From positions 554,543-618,542 of the forward strand of contig MNCI01025089.1 in NCBI GenBank assembly GCA_015680685.1: 64,000 bases of DNA, read 5' to 3'. Of the stretch, positions 11,994 to 22,107 are shown piece after piece (position 1 is the first letter of the stretch; each line of letters starts with the position of its first letter). The notes under the pieces are model-generated. The model did no database searches. It worked only from the letters and a program-made list of their open reading frames with translations, and was not told where the DNA came from. Position numbers and translations under genes: made by a program. This DNA is from Gnetum montanum (lineage: Eukaryota; Streptophyta; Gnetopsida; Gnetales; Gnetaceae).

Positions 11994-13612
11994 TGTATTG
12001 GCCTAAATCGTTGGTGTAAGGCTAGAAGGGAAATAGACATCGAGAGATTGTCAGGTAGCCATAGCTGACCCTACCTTCGCCCGAAGGCAAGATGAAAAAG
12101 TAAACGAAGGTAGAGTGCCTTGGATGGTTTGCATGCAAATCAACCAAGGACTTCCCTGAGCGTAAGCTGCGGCTAGCGCTCAGGTTATCATAAACAGGAT
12201 GTAAATGGAATGCAAACAGCCATACAAAATGTAAACAAAGCATACTAAACTATAAATAAAGCGTAAACAGAGCTATATTGTAAACAAAGTGTAAAACAAA
12301 GTAAATAATGTAAATGGAAGGCAATAATGAAATTTTATTATATTGTTTTAAAAAAATGTGCACTGGTCAAAGCGTAGTTGCACACGTGTGGATGGCAAGT
12401 CAAATGCCTAGCCCCGGGATGATATGAGGCGATGATGTAATGATGAAGGTGAGAAGTGCTTGGATGCTAGGAGTCAAGTGTCTCGAGCGCCCAAGGATTG
12501 CAAGTTCTATCCTCTCTCATAATTGCCAATCTCTCCAATTTTTGCATCCCTAATTTTGCCTCATGGTTTATGTAAATTGAAAGGGTATTTATAGGGTTGG
12601 ACCAGACTCTGGCACAAAATTCAAGAATGGAATCAATGACTGGGAGATGAGAGGAAAGAAAATGTAATGACATGTGTCCAATGGATAGTTGTGCTTAGGT
12701 TGGATGCGTGTTGGCAAGAGTTGGATTTGTGTTGGATAGTTGTGCATGAGTTGGATGTGTGTTGGCGAGAGTTGGATTTGTGTTGGCAAGAGTTGGATTT
12801 GTGTTGGATACTTATGCACGAGTTGGATGTGTGTTGGCGAGCTACATTTTTGACCAGGTACATTGCATTTTACAATTTATGGGTTATTCAAGCCCATGAA
12901 AGTACATTTAATTTATACATAAGGGCCTGACTATCCCACAAATGAAGATTTACAATGAAATGTACAATAAGAGAAATTTGACTGCCCAGCGTGACATGCA
13001 GTGTGACCTCAAAAACATGTAATTTTGAGCTAAAATATGGAATTTCTGAAGGATGGGACCCATAGTTATCAATAGTGGACCCTGAGGATGACTTGCACCC
13101 TTGAAATCAAGTCTTTTTGGCTCAGTTTTGGGGCTCTAAAAGTTGGTGACTTTGATCCTTACGTTGTGTAGCATTTGAAAAAGTAACCCCAACGTCACCA
13201 AGTGAGAATGGCATATTTGAGGCCCAAATCTTGATTTTTTGGAGGCTGGGAGCTACTGGGGACTTGGTGAAGGTCATGGGGGGTCCTTGTGCTCGATTAT
13301 GACCTTTTCTAACTGAATTTTAGGGCTTCAAAAGTTGGTGACGTTGATCCTTACGCTGTGCAACGTCTAAAAAAGTAACCAAAGTGTACTTAGAAAAAAC
13401 CAAACATTTTGAACATGAAACTTTTGATTTTGGATGCTGGAAGTTGGTGTAGTCACCTGTGAGCCCTAGGGGGACCTTGCCTATTGAATCATGGGCCATC
13501 AGGGGCTGTTTCAGAAGCCTCCAATTTTGGTTACGTTGTACGCATGTTGGGTAGCAGCATGACTAGCTTGATTCTTGTCTAAAAGTGCTAGGAAAAAATT
13601 AGTGGTGTTTCA
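11994..13612 (-). repeat. 3' LTR of nested gypsy element
   Basis: Starts TGTATTGG and ends GTTTCA on the plus strand, and aligns throughout with 19433-21000. Minus-strand TATA box CCCTATAAATACCC at 12576-12589. It contains a minisatellite of GTTGGAT-type units (about 12690-12845) that has more units than the other LTR. The right part (13000-13610) carries repeated AAAAGTTGGTGAC-type phrases. Confidence 0.85.
12690..12845. repeat. Minisatellite inside LTR (left copy)
   Basis: Units of about 21 and 30 bases, each starting GTTGGAT and containing TGTGTTGG, follow one another about six times. The equivalent place in the right LTR (20137-20259) has fewer units. ORFs that cross it only show repetitive peptides and are not genes. 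Confidence 0.8.
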
Positions 13613-13628
13613 TTGGCCCCTATTTTTT
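13613..13628 (-). promoter_or_regulatory. Polypurine tract of nested element
   Basis: On the minus strand this reads AAAAAATAGGGGCCAA directly before the 3' LTR. Purine tracts at this place prime plus-strand DNA synthesis in LTR retrotransposons. It supports the LTR boundary at 13612. Confidence 0.65.
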
Positions 13629-15548
13629 GACGTCTAGAGAAATCTACCCGAGAGGCATCGACAAAGAAGTGCAAAACACCATGAGCAACCAACTACCAAA
13701 CATTATCCATCGGCCCTTGGTCGAATGTCATCGTACCATTTTCAAAAGTACAAGGGATTAAGGGAATGTGGTTCAAGATGCAAGGGAATTGGTTGTAACC
13801 AGGAAAGCTAGGAGGTTAATGGCTATGATTGCTGCTAGGATTTGTGGGAGAGGAATGCTCTCTTGTGCACAAGTCATGTCATTGGTCCTTGTTAATAGTT
13901 GGGTTTTTAGTAGACTTGGAACCGAGACATAGGAGGTGCATTCTTTGGAGAAACGGGACTCTTATAGAGTATTTTCAGGGCCCGTTCTAAACAACCAAAT
14001 CTACGCGATGATGTGTAACATGGTCTCTTTGAAACATGAGTGTAACTTTTTTTTTCAAGACAACTGCCTTCTCGCTTGGGGCTTGTATGAGAATAGCTAA
14101 TAGTCTTTACTTTGTGATGTCAACGAGGTCATGAAGATATTTTTCATACATTTTGATCTTTGAGCTTTTGTTCTTTTCCTTTCTTTTATTTTTCTTTTCC
14201 TTTGTTTTTATTTTTCTCTTTGGTCTTTTTGAAAGAGCTTGCTTTTAGTGCTATGCTCATGTTTGAGCACTTGCATTTTATGTCATGCATTGTGTACTGT
14301 GTTTTGCGTTGCGACTGCTTAGGGAGTTACAGTGTGCAATAGTGTATCAAGAGTTTTGAGATGAGTGGAATGTATCAAGGGGGATGTAATTAAATAGGAT
14401 AAGGGAGCATGATGAGGAATAGGGAATGTATCAAGAGTCAGGAATGTACTCATGAACAGATTGATTATCCTAGTTACGTTCGTGAGGAAGAATGTGATAC
14501 CTTGTTGTCACGATGAAGTGCATCTATGTACGAATGCCTTAGGAGTGTCATCCTACAAACACAACTCTAAGAAGACAAGAAAATCACAAATGAAGTAGTA
14601 AGCTAAACACTTTAAACAAGAAGATGGAGTCACCGCGTGCAATTTTCAAAGCAAAAAAAATCATGAATAGCATCAGTTTCATTAGGGCCCATGAGATGAA
14701 TCATGCAACAAGTCTTTGTGGAACATGTACAGCCAATTGCAATGACACATATTGTGGATTAGTTTCAAGTCATAACCCCTTGGACTGTTCCAGTTTAGCG
14801 TCATAGCGGATGGTGCATTGCTAGTTTATCGTCATAGTAGACTGTAAATAGGCAAACTAGTTTATAGTATTAGTGGACTCTAGATGCTAGATTCATGTCA
14901 TGGCGAATAGATGTAGCAGTTTAGTATCATATCGGACAAAACTCTGTGGTATTAGTTTTAAGTCATGATGCTAGGACTATTCTGTGGTATCAATTTTAGG
15001 TCATGATGCCAGGACTACTCTGTGGAATCACTTTTAAGTAATGATGCCAGGACTACTCTGTGGTATCAATTTTAATTCATGATGCTAGGACTATTCTGTG
15101 GTATCATTTTTAAGTCATGATGCTAGGACTATTCTGTGGTATCAATTTTAGGTCATGATGCCAGGACTACTCTGTGGAATCACTTTTAAGTAATGATGCC
15201 AGGACTACTCTGTGCCAGTTTATAGTCATAGCAGACTAATGCTTACCTTGCTTGTGTAAAGTGTGATGTTGCACACATGGTCATGCTATGTATCTACAAG
15301 ATCTTGTAAAAAATCAACTAGAAAGAAAACAACATCAAGCGACACCTGCTGTACATGGAGTTGGAATGTATGAATGAAAGAAAAGCAGTGCAAAAAAGTG
15401 ATAATTTTAGACCGTTTTGGACTGTAGGCTAGTTTAAGGCCTTTTTGGACCATGTGTTTTTGTAGTTTTATGTTTTTATGTTTGATGTTTTTCAAATGCA
15501 ATGTGTAAACTAAGTTGAAAAATGTGTAAAAAAATCAAAATGCATGAT
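13629..15548 (-). other. Non-coding 3' internal region of nested element
   Basis: This is where RT, RNase H and integrase would be expected. I found no such motif in any minus-strand frame. It holds T-rich stretches (14050-14230), loosely repeated phrases of the GTTTATAGTCATAGCAGAC type (14780-14940, 15215-15240) and the 38-bp tandem array at 14944-15209. Confidence 0.6.
14944..15209. repeat. 38-bp tandem repeat, seven units
   Basis: Seven consecutive 38-base units begin CTGTGG and contain GATGC(C/T)AGGACTA. Units 2-3 and 6-7 are near identical pairs, so a four-unit block (152 bp) was itself duplicated. It lies in the non-coding 3' region of the nested gypsy element. Confidence 0.9.
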
Positions 15549-16415
15549 CTAAGTGAGCGGGAAAAATGTAAATGCATAGGCTAGTGCAATGTAAACAAAA
15601 GTCAAAAATGCAGGGTAGGAAGAAGGTAGGCAAGCATCAAGCATATTTTCAGCCAAGAGAGAGTCTTGGTCATGTAGTTGCTTCCTAACTAGGCATGGAT
15701 TAGGGAGCATGCAAGGTTTAGGGTCCTCTGGGGGGTTGTCAGCTTCAACCACTCGTTCGGGTGTGTTAGCCTTAAGCATTGTATTGGTTGTCGTAGGTGT
15801 ACCATTAAGAAACTCTTCTTTCAAAACTTGCACCATGTCTATGTAGTGGATAGTCAAAGAGGAAAAGTTATCACCATGGATGATAACTTGACCACCTTCG
15901 TATGGAAGGTGGATTTCTTGGTGGATGGGAGAGGGGATGGCCCTTAGTTAAGCTAGCCAAGGCCAGCCTAGAATCATGTTGAAACCTGGCATCTCCTCTA
16001 TGACAGTGAAATCTGCGCTAATAGGGAATTTCTCTCCCACGAAAAAGGCTAAGTTGATTGTACCCTTGACTGTGATATGTGATCCATTGAAGGATTTTAG
16101 ACATGTGGTTTTGGTTGGCCTGATTTCATCTGCCAGGCCTAGCTTGTTGATGACGGAGTACAGGACTACGTTTGTTGCTACACCATCATCAATATGCACT
16201 CTATGGATGGTGCACTGCCCAACAAAAATGCTAATGGATAGTGGAGCTGTAGTGACTTCTCCTCGTTTGGGATTGACTTTCATTGCATCATCATGAAAGG
16301 CTAAGGTTGTTGAACCCAATTCTTGTGATGTGGGAGGTAACATTGTTGCACGGATGGATGCCACATTTGCAGGGATGTCCTCCATAACAAGAATGGAGGC
16401 TAAGACCTGGGCCAA
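15549..16415 (-). pseudogene. Aspartic protease of nested gypsy element
   Basis: The open piece 15948-16415 (155 aa) contains VHIDDGVATNVVLYSVINKL, the plant gypsy protease active site with DDG where D(S/T/G)G is usual, followed by FVGEKFPISADFTVIEEM and ending MILGWPWLA, the counterpart of ILGRPWL. Past a stop at 15945 the frame continues with AIPSPIHQEIHLPYEGGQV and IIHGDN, the normal segment after the protease, and then with 15549-15857 (VLKEEFLNGTP, EADNPPEDPKP). In complete elements RT would follow soon after; here nothing follows. The frame shift or stop at 15945 suggests decay. Confidence 0.8.
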
Positions 16416-16418
16416 TGC

Positions 16419-19114
16419 TTAGCAGTGAGTAGGTGAGGTCCTGACTAGGTCGTATAAGCTAAATGTTGTGTTCTTTTGCTTAATTGTTTGCTTTACCTGG
16501 GTTAGTGCAGCTATGAAGTCCTTGTCATTAGTCATTGTATTGGCTTTGACTTCCTCTGTAAAGCTTGAGAGATAGACCTCTCGGGAGGGGAACTTAGGCT
16601 TGGTTTGCTTGGGGGTAGGGGCCCTAGTATTCAGTTGTTGTTTGCTAGTTGTGGCCTTTGCTTTGGCCATGGGAGTTGCGAGGTGCTCATTTGTCCTCTT
16701 GTGTTCCCATTTGGTGGGCCTACCTGGGTTGCTAGTGGAGTCACCGTTGAAGGAGGAGGGATTGAGATGTTGTCCACTATTGGGCTTTAGGTTGGTGAGG
16801 GGCCATCTTGTTGTGGAACTCTTATGACAAAAGGTTTCTTAGCGATTTGTGCTGCTGCATCATGCCAGTATAACGTCTTAGCGGATGAACGTTATGGAGC
16901 CTTGATCACAAATGGTGTTGTGGGTGCCTGGGGTGGCACCTTGATAACAAAGGGAGTCCTCTTGTTTGTGGAGGCTAGGGGAATCCTTGCATTGCTCGGA
17001 AACACATGGATCAAAAAATGTTTTTGCGCAAGTTTGGGCTTGCCACCTATTGTCTATGTTGGATTGACTTGCCATGTCAATCACTAGTTGGCCTTGCTCT
17101 ATCATTCCCTGCATGTCATCTTGCAAGGCATGCTTGTTGTCTGTACTATGACTAGCCATTTGATGGTAATGGTAGTATTGGTCTAGTTTAAAATGTTGTG
17201 GGACCGGGGGCTCATTTGGTATTGCTAAGGTGGGGTTTCTTAGTAGCTCACAATACCTGTCATGTTTTTGATGGATAATCTTCGATACATTTTTGTGTTG
17301 GATTTTCCTGGCTTTCAAGAGTTGCTCCAATAGTTGAGAGGGTTGCATCAGTAGTGGTGTATACTTTGAGCGATCCTTGCACTGAAAGTTGGGCTTTGGG
17401 ATGGCCCCTGTAATGTAGGTGAGTTGGTGCCAAAGGTGGTGCCTTTGTTAGCTAGGGCTTCAGGTTGCTTAGCTTTTGGGCCCCAGTTGGTTGCTTTTGT
17501 AATTGCAGCTACTATTGCCTTAGTTGTGTTTTGCTTGTGAGTATGTTGATTTTTGTAGGCCACATAAGCTGGGTCATTGCTAGCTTGTGCTGCTTCCTCT
17601 ATGTCCTTAATTTGTGTGAATTCCTGACTCAAAGTACGGGGTTTTAGATAATAAAGCTTTGATTTAATGAAGTCGTTTGCAGTCACCTTAAGGATGGTAA
17701 GTAGATATGTTTCAGGAATAGGTTCATGAAGTTCATTCAAGGCAGTGCTCCATCTTAGGATAAACTTCTGTGTTGGCTCTAAAGGTGCTTATTTAATTTG
17801 AATTAAGCTATCTAACATGGCTTTAGGTATTAGATTGTATTTGAAACTGGTGAAAAATTGGTGTAACAAATCTTCCAAAGAAGATATAGAGCTACTAGGT
17901 AAGGCTTGGTACCATTCTAAGGCTCTTTCTGCTAAGGACATAGAAAATACATGTAGAATTACATGGGGCCATGCCTAAAGCAAAATACTTTTAGTTCGAA
18001 ATGTCACTAGGTGGGCATTTAGATCTCCCTCTTCATTGTACTTGGTCAACTGAGGTAACGAGACTCCTTTTGGCAAGGTTAAGGGTGGAACTAAGGGGTT
18101 AATCGGGTCATCTTGATAGAAATCTAGTACTTTGACTTCCTCATTTTTCAAAGTTTTAAGGTGTTTTAATTCCTCTACCAAGGAGTGCATCATTTTTTTT
18201 GTGTCTGCCCATTCTTGGGTGGTAGAAAGACTAGCGGTTTGGGTTAATGCTAATTGATAATGACTTGATTGTGGCATCATTTGTGGAAAAAGAGGTTTTT
18301 GGACTATTCTTTGTTGTGGCGAGACAACATTCGAGGCTGAGATTATGAGATGTGGTACACTGTAGTGAGTAAATGGGTTTTGCTGAGCAGTTGATGGGAT
18401 CCACTACCCAGTCATATGTTGTGAAGTGATCGTTGGTGTTTGTTGGATTTGCACTTGAGGTACATAATAGGTGGATGTAGAAGCAGGTATGACCAATGGC
18501 ATGCCAATCACTTGAGGTTGAAAAATTAACTTTGTGTTGGTATGGGGAAGGAGTTGTTGGGACTGTACCCATGGAGGAATGATGGAAGTGGATGCATCAG
18601 AGTGAATATTACTGGGTACGGAGAAGATAAGAATGGAAGTAGGTACCTCTTGTTGGAAAACTGGTGCTTGAGTATTTGTGGATGACGAAGGAAGCATAGT
18701 TTCTTCCAGGAAAGGGTGGAATAATGGGTTTGTGTAGGCATGGGGACTAACGGTATGATAGGAATCTCCATGTTCAGATTGGGCTACAAAATCATCTTCC
18801 TCATCTTCAGGCTCTATTGGCGGTAGTTGTAAGGCTTAACTTCTAACCATAAGAAGTTGGGATATGAGTTTATGACGGTGTTCAAACAATGGGATTATAT
18901 CAAATGCTGAAGGGATGAACTCATGACCTCCTTTGTGGACAAGTTCATAGTCTCGTTTCGCTTCCCTTTCCACATGATCAAAAGGCAAGTTGGCTTGGAT
19001 TTTCACACAAATGAAGTTATATTGTTCAGGGCTTAGTGTGGCTCGCTTTGGTTGGATTGTGGTATCAAACGTGTTAGGCATTGATGTAGAAGTTTGATCT
19101 GGATTCATATTCAC
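16419..19114 (-). pseudogene. Gag of nested gypsy element, degenerate
   Basis: A string of minus-strand open pieces. 18836-19114 is the likely start, with an ATG at 19114 and a charged N-terminus. 18230-18770 is Pro/Thr/Gln rich and repetitive in frame choice, so uncertain. 17975-18280 carries KVLDFYQDDPINPLVPPL, then PKGVSLPQLTKYNEEGDL and AHLVTFRT, the normal capsid start. 17348-17740 carries LHEPIPETYLLTILKVTAND and later a Lys/Thr-rich tail. 16878-17348 and 16419-16670 form the spacer to the protease. No CCHC knuckle was identified with confidence. Single frame changes separate the pieces, which suggests a once continuous reading frame of roughly 900 codons. Confidence 0.75.
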
Positions 19115-19409
19115 AAATTGGGTTGTGAAAGTTGCTATTTGTAGAAAATGGCTAACTTTGAAAATGAAAAAAAATGACTAAATATGCTAGTAGCAATAAA
19201 ATGGATAAGTGTAAAAATGAAAGAAAAAAAATGCTAAGTATGAAAATTCAGGGAAAAAATGCTAAGTGTGAAAACAGCTCAAAATGGTCAACTCTAGCGC
19301 TACACTCACTACGTTGGAGCTTGCTATGCTCTAAGAAATTGTTATGCTCTATAGAACATCCAGAGTTTTGACTAAGTGCTAATCAAAAATGTAGATAGAA
19401 ATGGTTCAT

Positions 19410-19427
19410 GCCCTCCTTCTAGCACTA
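19410..19427 (-). promoter_or_regulatory. Primer-binding site candidate of nested element
   Basis: Minus-strand TAGTGCTAGAAGGAGGGC begins five bases inside the 5' LTR. Position and length fit a primer-binding site. I cannot name the tRNA from memory with confidence. Confidence 0.5.
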
Positions 19428-19432
19428 AAAAC

Positions 19433-21000
19433 TATACAAACCTAAATCATCGGTGTAAGGCTGGAAGGGAAACAGACATCGAGAGATTATTGGGTAGCCA
19501 TAGTTGACCCTGCCTTCACCCAAGGGTAAGTTGAAAAAGTAAACGAAGGTAGAGTGCCTTGGATGGTTTGCACGCAAATCAACCAAGGACTTCCCCGACC
19601 GTAAGCTACAACTAGCACTGGGGTTATCGTAAACAGGATGTAAATGGAATGCAAACAACAATAAGAAATGTAAACAATGCGTACTAAATTATAAATAAAG
19701 CGTAAATAGAGATATATTATAAAAAAAGTGTAAAATGAAGTAAATAATGTAAATGGAAGGTAATAATAAAACTATATTATATTGTTTTAAAAAAATGTGC
19801 ACCGGTCAACGCGTAGTTGCACACATGTGGATGGCAAGTCAAACGCCTAGCCCCAGGATGATATGATGCGATGATGTAATGATGAAGGTGAGAAGTCCTT
19901 GGATGCCAGGAGTCAAGTGTGCCGAGCACCCAAGGATTGCAGGTTCTATCCTCTCTTAGAATTACCAATCTCTCCAATTTTAGCCTCTCCAATTTTGCCT
20001 CCTGGTTTATGTGAATTGACAGGGTATTTATAGGGTTGGGCCAGGCTTAGGCATGAAATTCAAGAATGGAATCAATGGCTAGGAGATGAGAGGAAAGAAG
20101 ATCTAATGACATGTGTCCAATGGATAGTTGTGCTCAAGTTGGATGCGTGTTGGTGAGAGTTGGTTTTGTGTTGGATAGTTGTGCATGAGTTGGATGTGTG
20201 TTGGCGAGAGTTGGATTTGTGTTGGATAGTTGTGCACGAGTTGGATGTGTGTTGATTAGCTACATTCTTGATCAGGTACATTGAATTTTACAATTTATGG
20301 ATTATTCAAGCCCATGAAAGTACATTTATTTAGACATGAGGGCCTGACTATCCCACAAATGAAGATTTACAATGAAATGTACAACAAGAGAAATTTGATT
20401 GCCCAGCGTGACATGCAGTGTGACCTCAAAAACTTGCAATTTTGAGCTGAAATATGGAATTTCTGAAGGCTGGGACCCATAGTTATCAATAGTGGACCCT
20501 AAGGATGACTTGCACCCTTGAAATCAAGTCATTTTGGCTTAGTTTTGGGGCTCTAAAAGTTGGTGACTTGGATCCTTACGTTGTGCAACGTCTGAAAAAG
20601 TAACCCCAGTGTCACCAAGTCAAAATGGCACATTTGAGGCCCAAATATTGACTTTCTAGAGGCTGGGAGCTACTGGGGACTTGGTGAAGATCATGGGGTG
20701 TCCATGTGCTCAATTTCGACCTATTTTGACTCAATTTTGGGGCTCCAAAAGTTGGTGATGTTGAGCCTTACGCTATGCAATGTCTGAAAAAGTAACCAAA
20801 ATGTACTTTTTGATTTTGGATGCTGGAAGTTGGTGTAGTCACCTGTGGGCCCCGAGGGGGACCTTTCCTGTTGAATCATGGGCAATCGAGGGCTATTTCG
20901 GAAGCCTCTAAGTTTGGTTACGTTGTACTCATGTTGGGCAGTAGCATGACTTAGCTTGATTCTTGTCTAAAAGTGCTAGGCTAAAATTAGTAGTGTTTCA
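19433..21000 (-). repeat. 5' LTR of nested gypsy element
   Basis: 1,568 bp matching 11994-13612 along its length. Minus-strand TATA box CCCTATAAATACCC at 20022-20035. Its internal minisatellite (20137-20259) has fewer units than the left LTR, and a stretch present near 13400 is shortened here, explaining the 51-base length difference. It is followed at once by the TTAGG duplication and the resumed copia RNase H frame. Confidence 0.85.
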
Positions 21001-21500
21001 TTAGGTATCTTCAAGGTACTATTAATTTTTCCATCTATTATGAAAAAATTTTCTTTTGTATGCATGACTTTGTGGATACAAATTAGGGAGGTGATCTAGA
21101 TCATTAAAAAATCCACAAGTGGTTATGTCTTTAAAATAAAGATAGGTGTGGTTAGCTAGATTACAAAAAGACAAAGTTGTGTTGTATTGTCAACAACAAA
21201 GGTAGAGTATGTAGTAGCTTCTCAAGCAAGCAAAGAAGTGATTTGGCTACAATGATTAGTTAGACTTTGGGAAAGAGAAAAAGAAAGTAAATATCTCTTG
21301 CGATAACTAAAGTGCAGTCTCTCTTTCAAAGAATCCTAGGTTTCATGAAAGGAAAAAATACATTGAGATAAATTACCATTTTATTCAAGATCAAATTGAA
21401 AAGGAAAGGATTTCTCTAGAAAAGATTCCTACATTAAAAATTCCACTGAATATGTTGATCAAGGAAATTCCTATAAACAAGTTCAACTAGTGTAGAAAAG
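21001..21500 (+). pseudogene. Ty1/copia RNase H, 3' part after insertion
   Basis: Continues the copia frame cut at 11993. The plus strand reads YLQGTINFSIYYEKI, then DFVDTNXGGDLDH (counterpart of the YCDSDWAGDLDDRKS phrase), then SFKTKLCCIVNNKGRVC-like text equivalent to QSCVALSSTEAEY, and finally ASQASKEVIWLQ. The phrase order is diagnostic of the Ty1/copia RNase H C-terminus. Stops occur at least every 60 codons. It ends shortly before the 3' LTR. Confidence 0.8.
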
Positions 21501-21575
21501 GACTTGGATTGATAAATTATGAAATGTAATAATTTCTCCTAGCTATAATGCCTTAAAATAAATAAGTGAAAGAAT

Positions 21576-22107
21576 TTTTAGATGCATTGTTAATTTTGAG
21601 TTTAAAAAACCTTCATGTTGTAATGATTACCATGTTAGTAAATTATTCTTGTGATGCTAACTATAAATAATTAAAGTGAAAGTATGTAATATGTCAAATG
21701 AATATGTAATTATTCATACCTAATTTAGCCATAATTAATTATAGATTATAACTCCATAATTTAGCTTCTACTCAAAGCATGATTTTATGACCACTTTATA
21801 AGTTGATGCTTAGGTAGTCTTAGCATAACACATCTCCATTAAATCAAGGGATGTGCGAGGCATAATTTAAGCTGTAGTCTCTTCTTCTTATGAAAGCTTG
21901 ATCCTAGTTTATTGTAAGCCTTTAAAAAAATAGGACTTGGATTTCTAAGGCATGATAGGAGCTAAAGTCATTATGGGGATTTTGATATACTTTCCTTGGT
22001 ATAACCTCTTTTGTTCTTGATGCATTTCTTTTGATTCCATAATTAAATTCCTATTTCTACTGCTTGCTATTGCTTTATTATCTTAGTAATTGAGGAGTAA
22101 ATTAATA
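21576..22107 (+). repeat. 3' LTR of copia element
   Basis: Aligns with 9333-9865 throughout. A purine-rich run (21562-21573, AATAAGTGAAAG) just before it is the probable polypurine tract. The first bases TTTTTAGATG differ from the left copy's TGTTAGATG, so the TG start has mutated here. Confidence 0.8.

Larger units (their letters stand above)
11994..21000 (-). mobile_element. Nested Ty3/gypsy element with gag-protease only
   Basis: A 9,007-bp LTR element on the minus strand inside the copia element, with LTRs of about 1.6 kb, a 5-bp target duplication (TTAGG), a primer-binding site at 19410-19427 and a polypurine tract at 13613-13628. Its internal 5.8 kb encodes gag and an aspartic protease (15549-19114), but the remaining 1.9 kb toward the 3' LTR shows no RT, RNase H or integrase motif. 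It would therefore need proteins from another element to move. The LTRs differ at scattered sites, so the copy is not recent. Confidence 0.88.
9333..22107 (+). mobile_element. Ty1/copia retrotransposon, split by nested gypsy
   Basis: A plus-strand copia element with LTRs at 9333-9865 and 21576-22107 and domains in copia order: gag, protease/integrase start, RT, RNase H. The RNase H frame breaks off at 11993 inside the text KRILR and resumes at 21001 with YLQGT, so the 11994-21000 block is a later insertion. Taking it out leaves an element of about 3.8 kb, shorter than a complete copia element because most of the integrase is missing. It is full of stops. No flanking target duplication was recognised. 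Confidence 0.85.

Noticed and set aside
12589-12930. Several overlapping ORFs encoding Gln/His/Thr-rich repeats
   Set aside because: They come from the LTR minisatellite, which is open in several frames on both strands.
16600-17087. Plus-strand ORFs within the nested element
   Set aside because: They are antisense to gag pieces and have no domain of their own.
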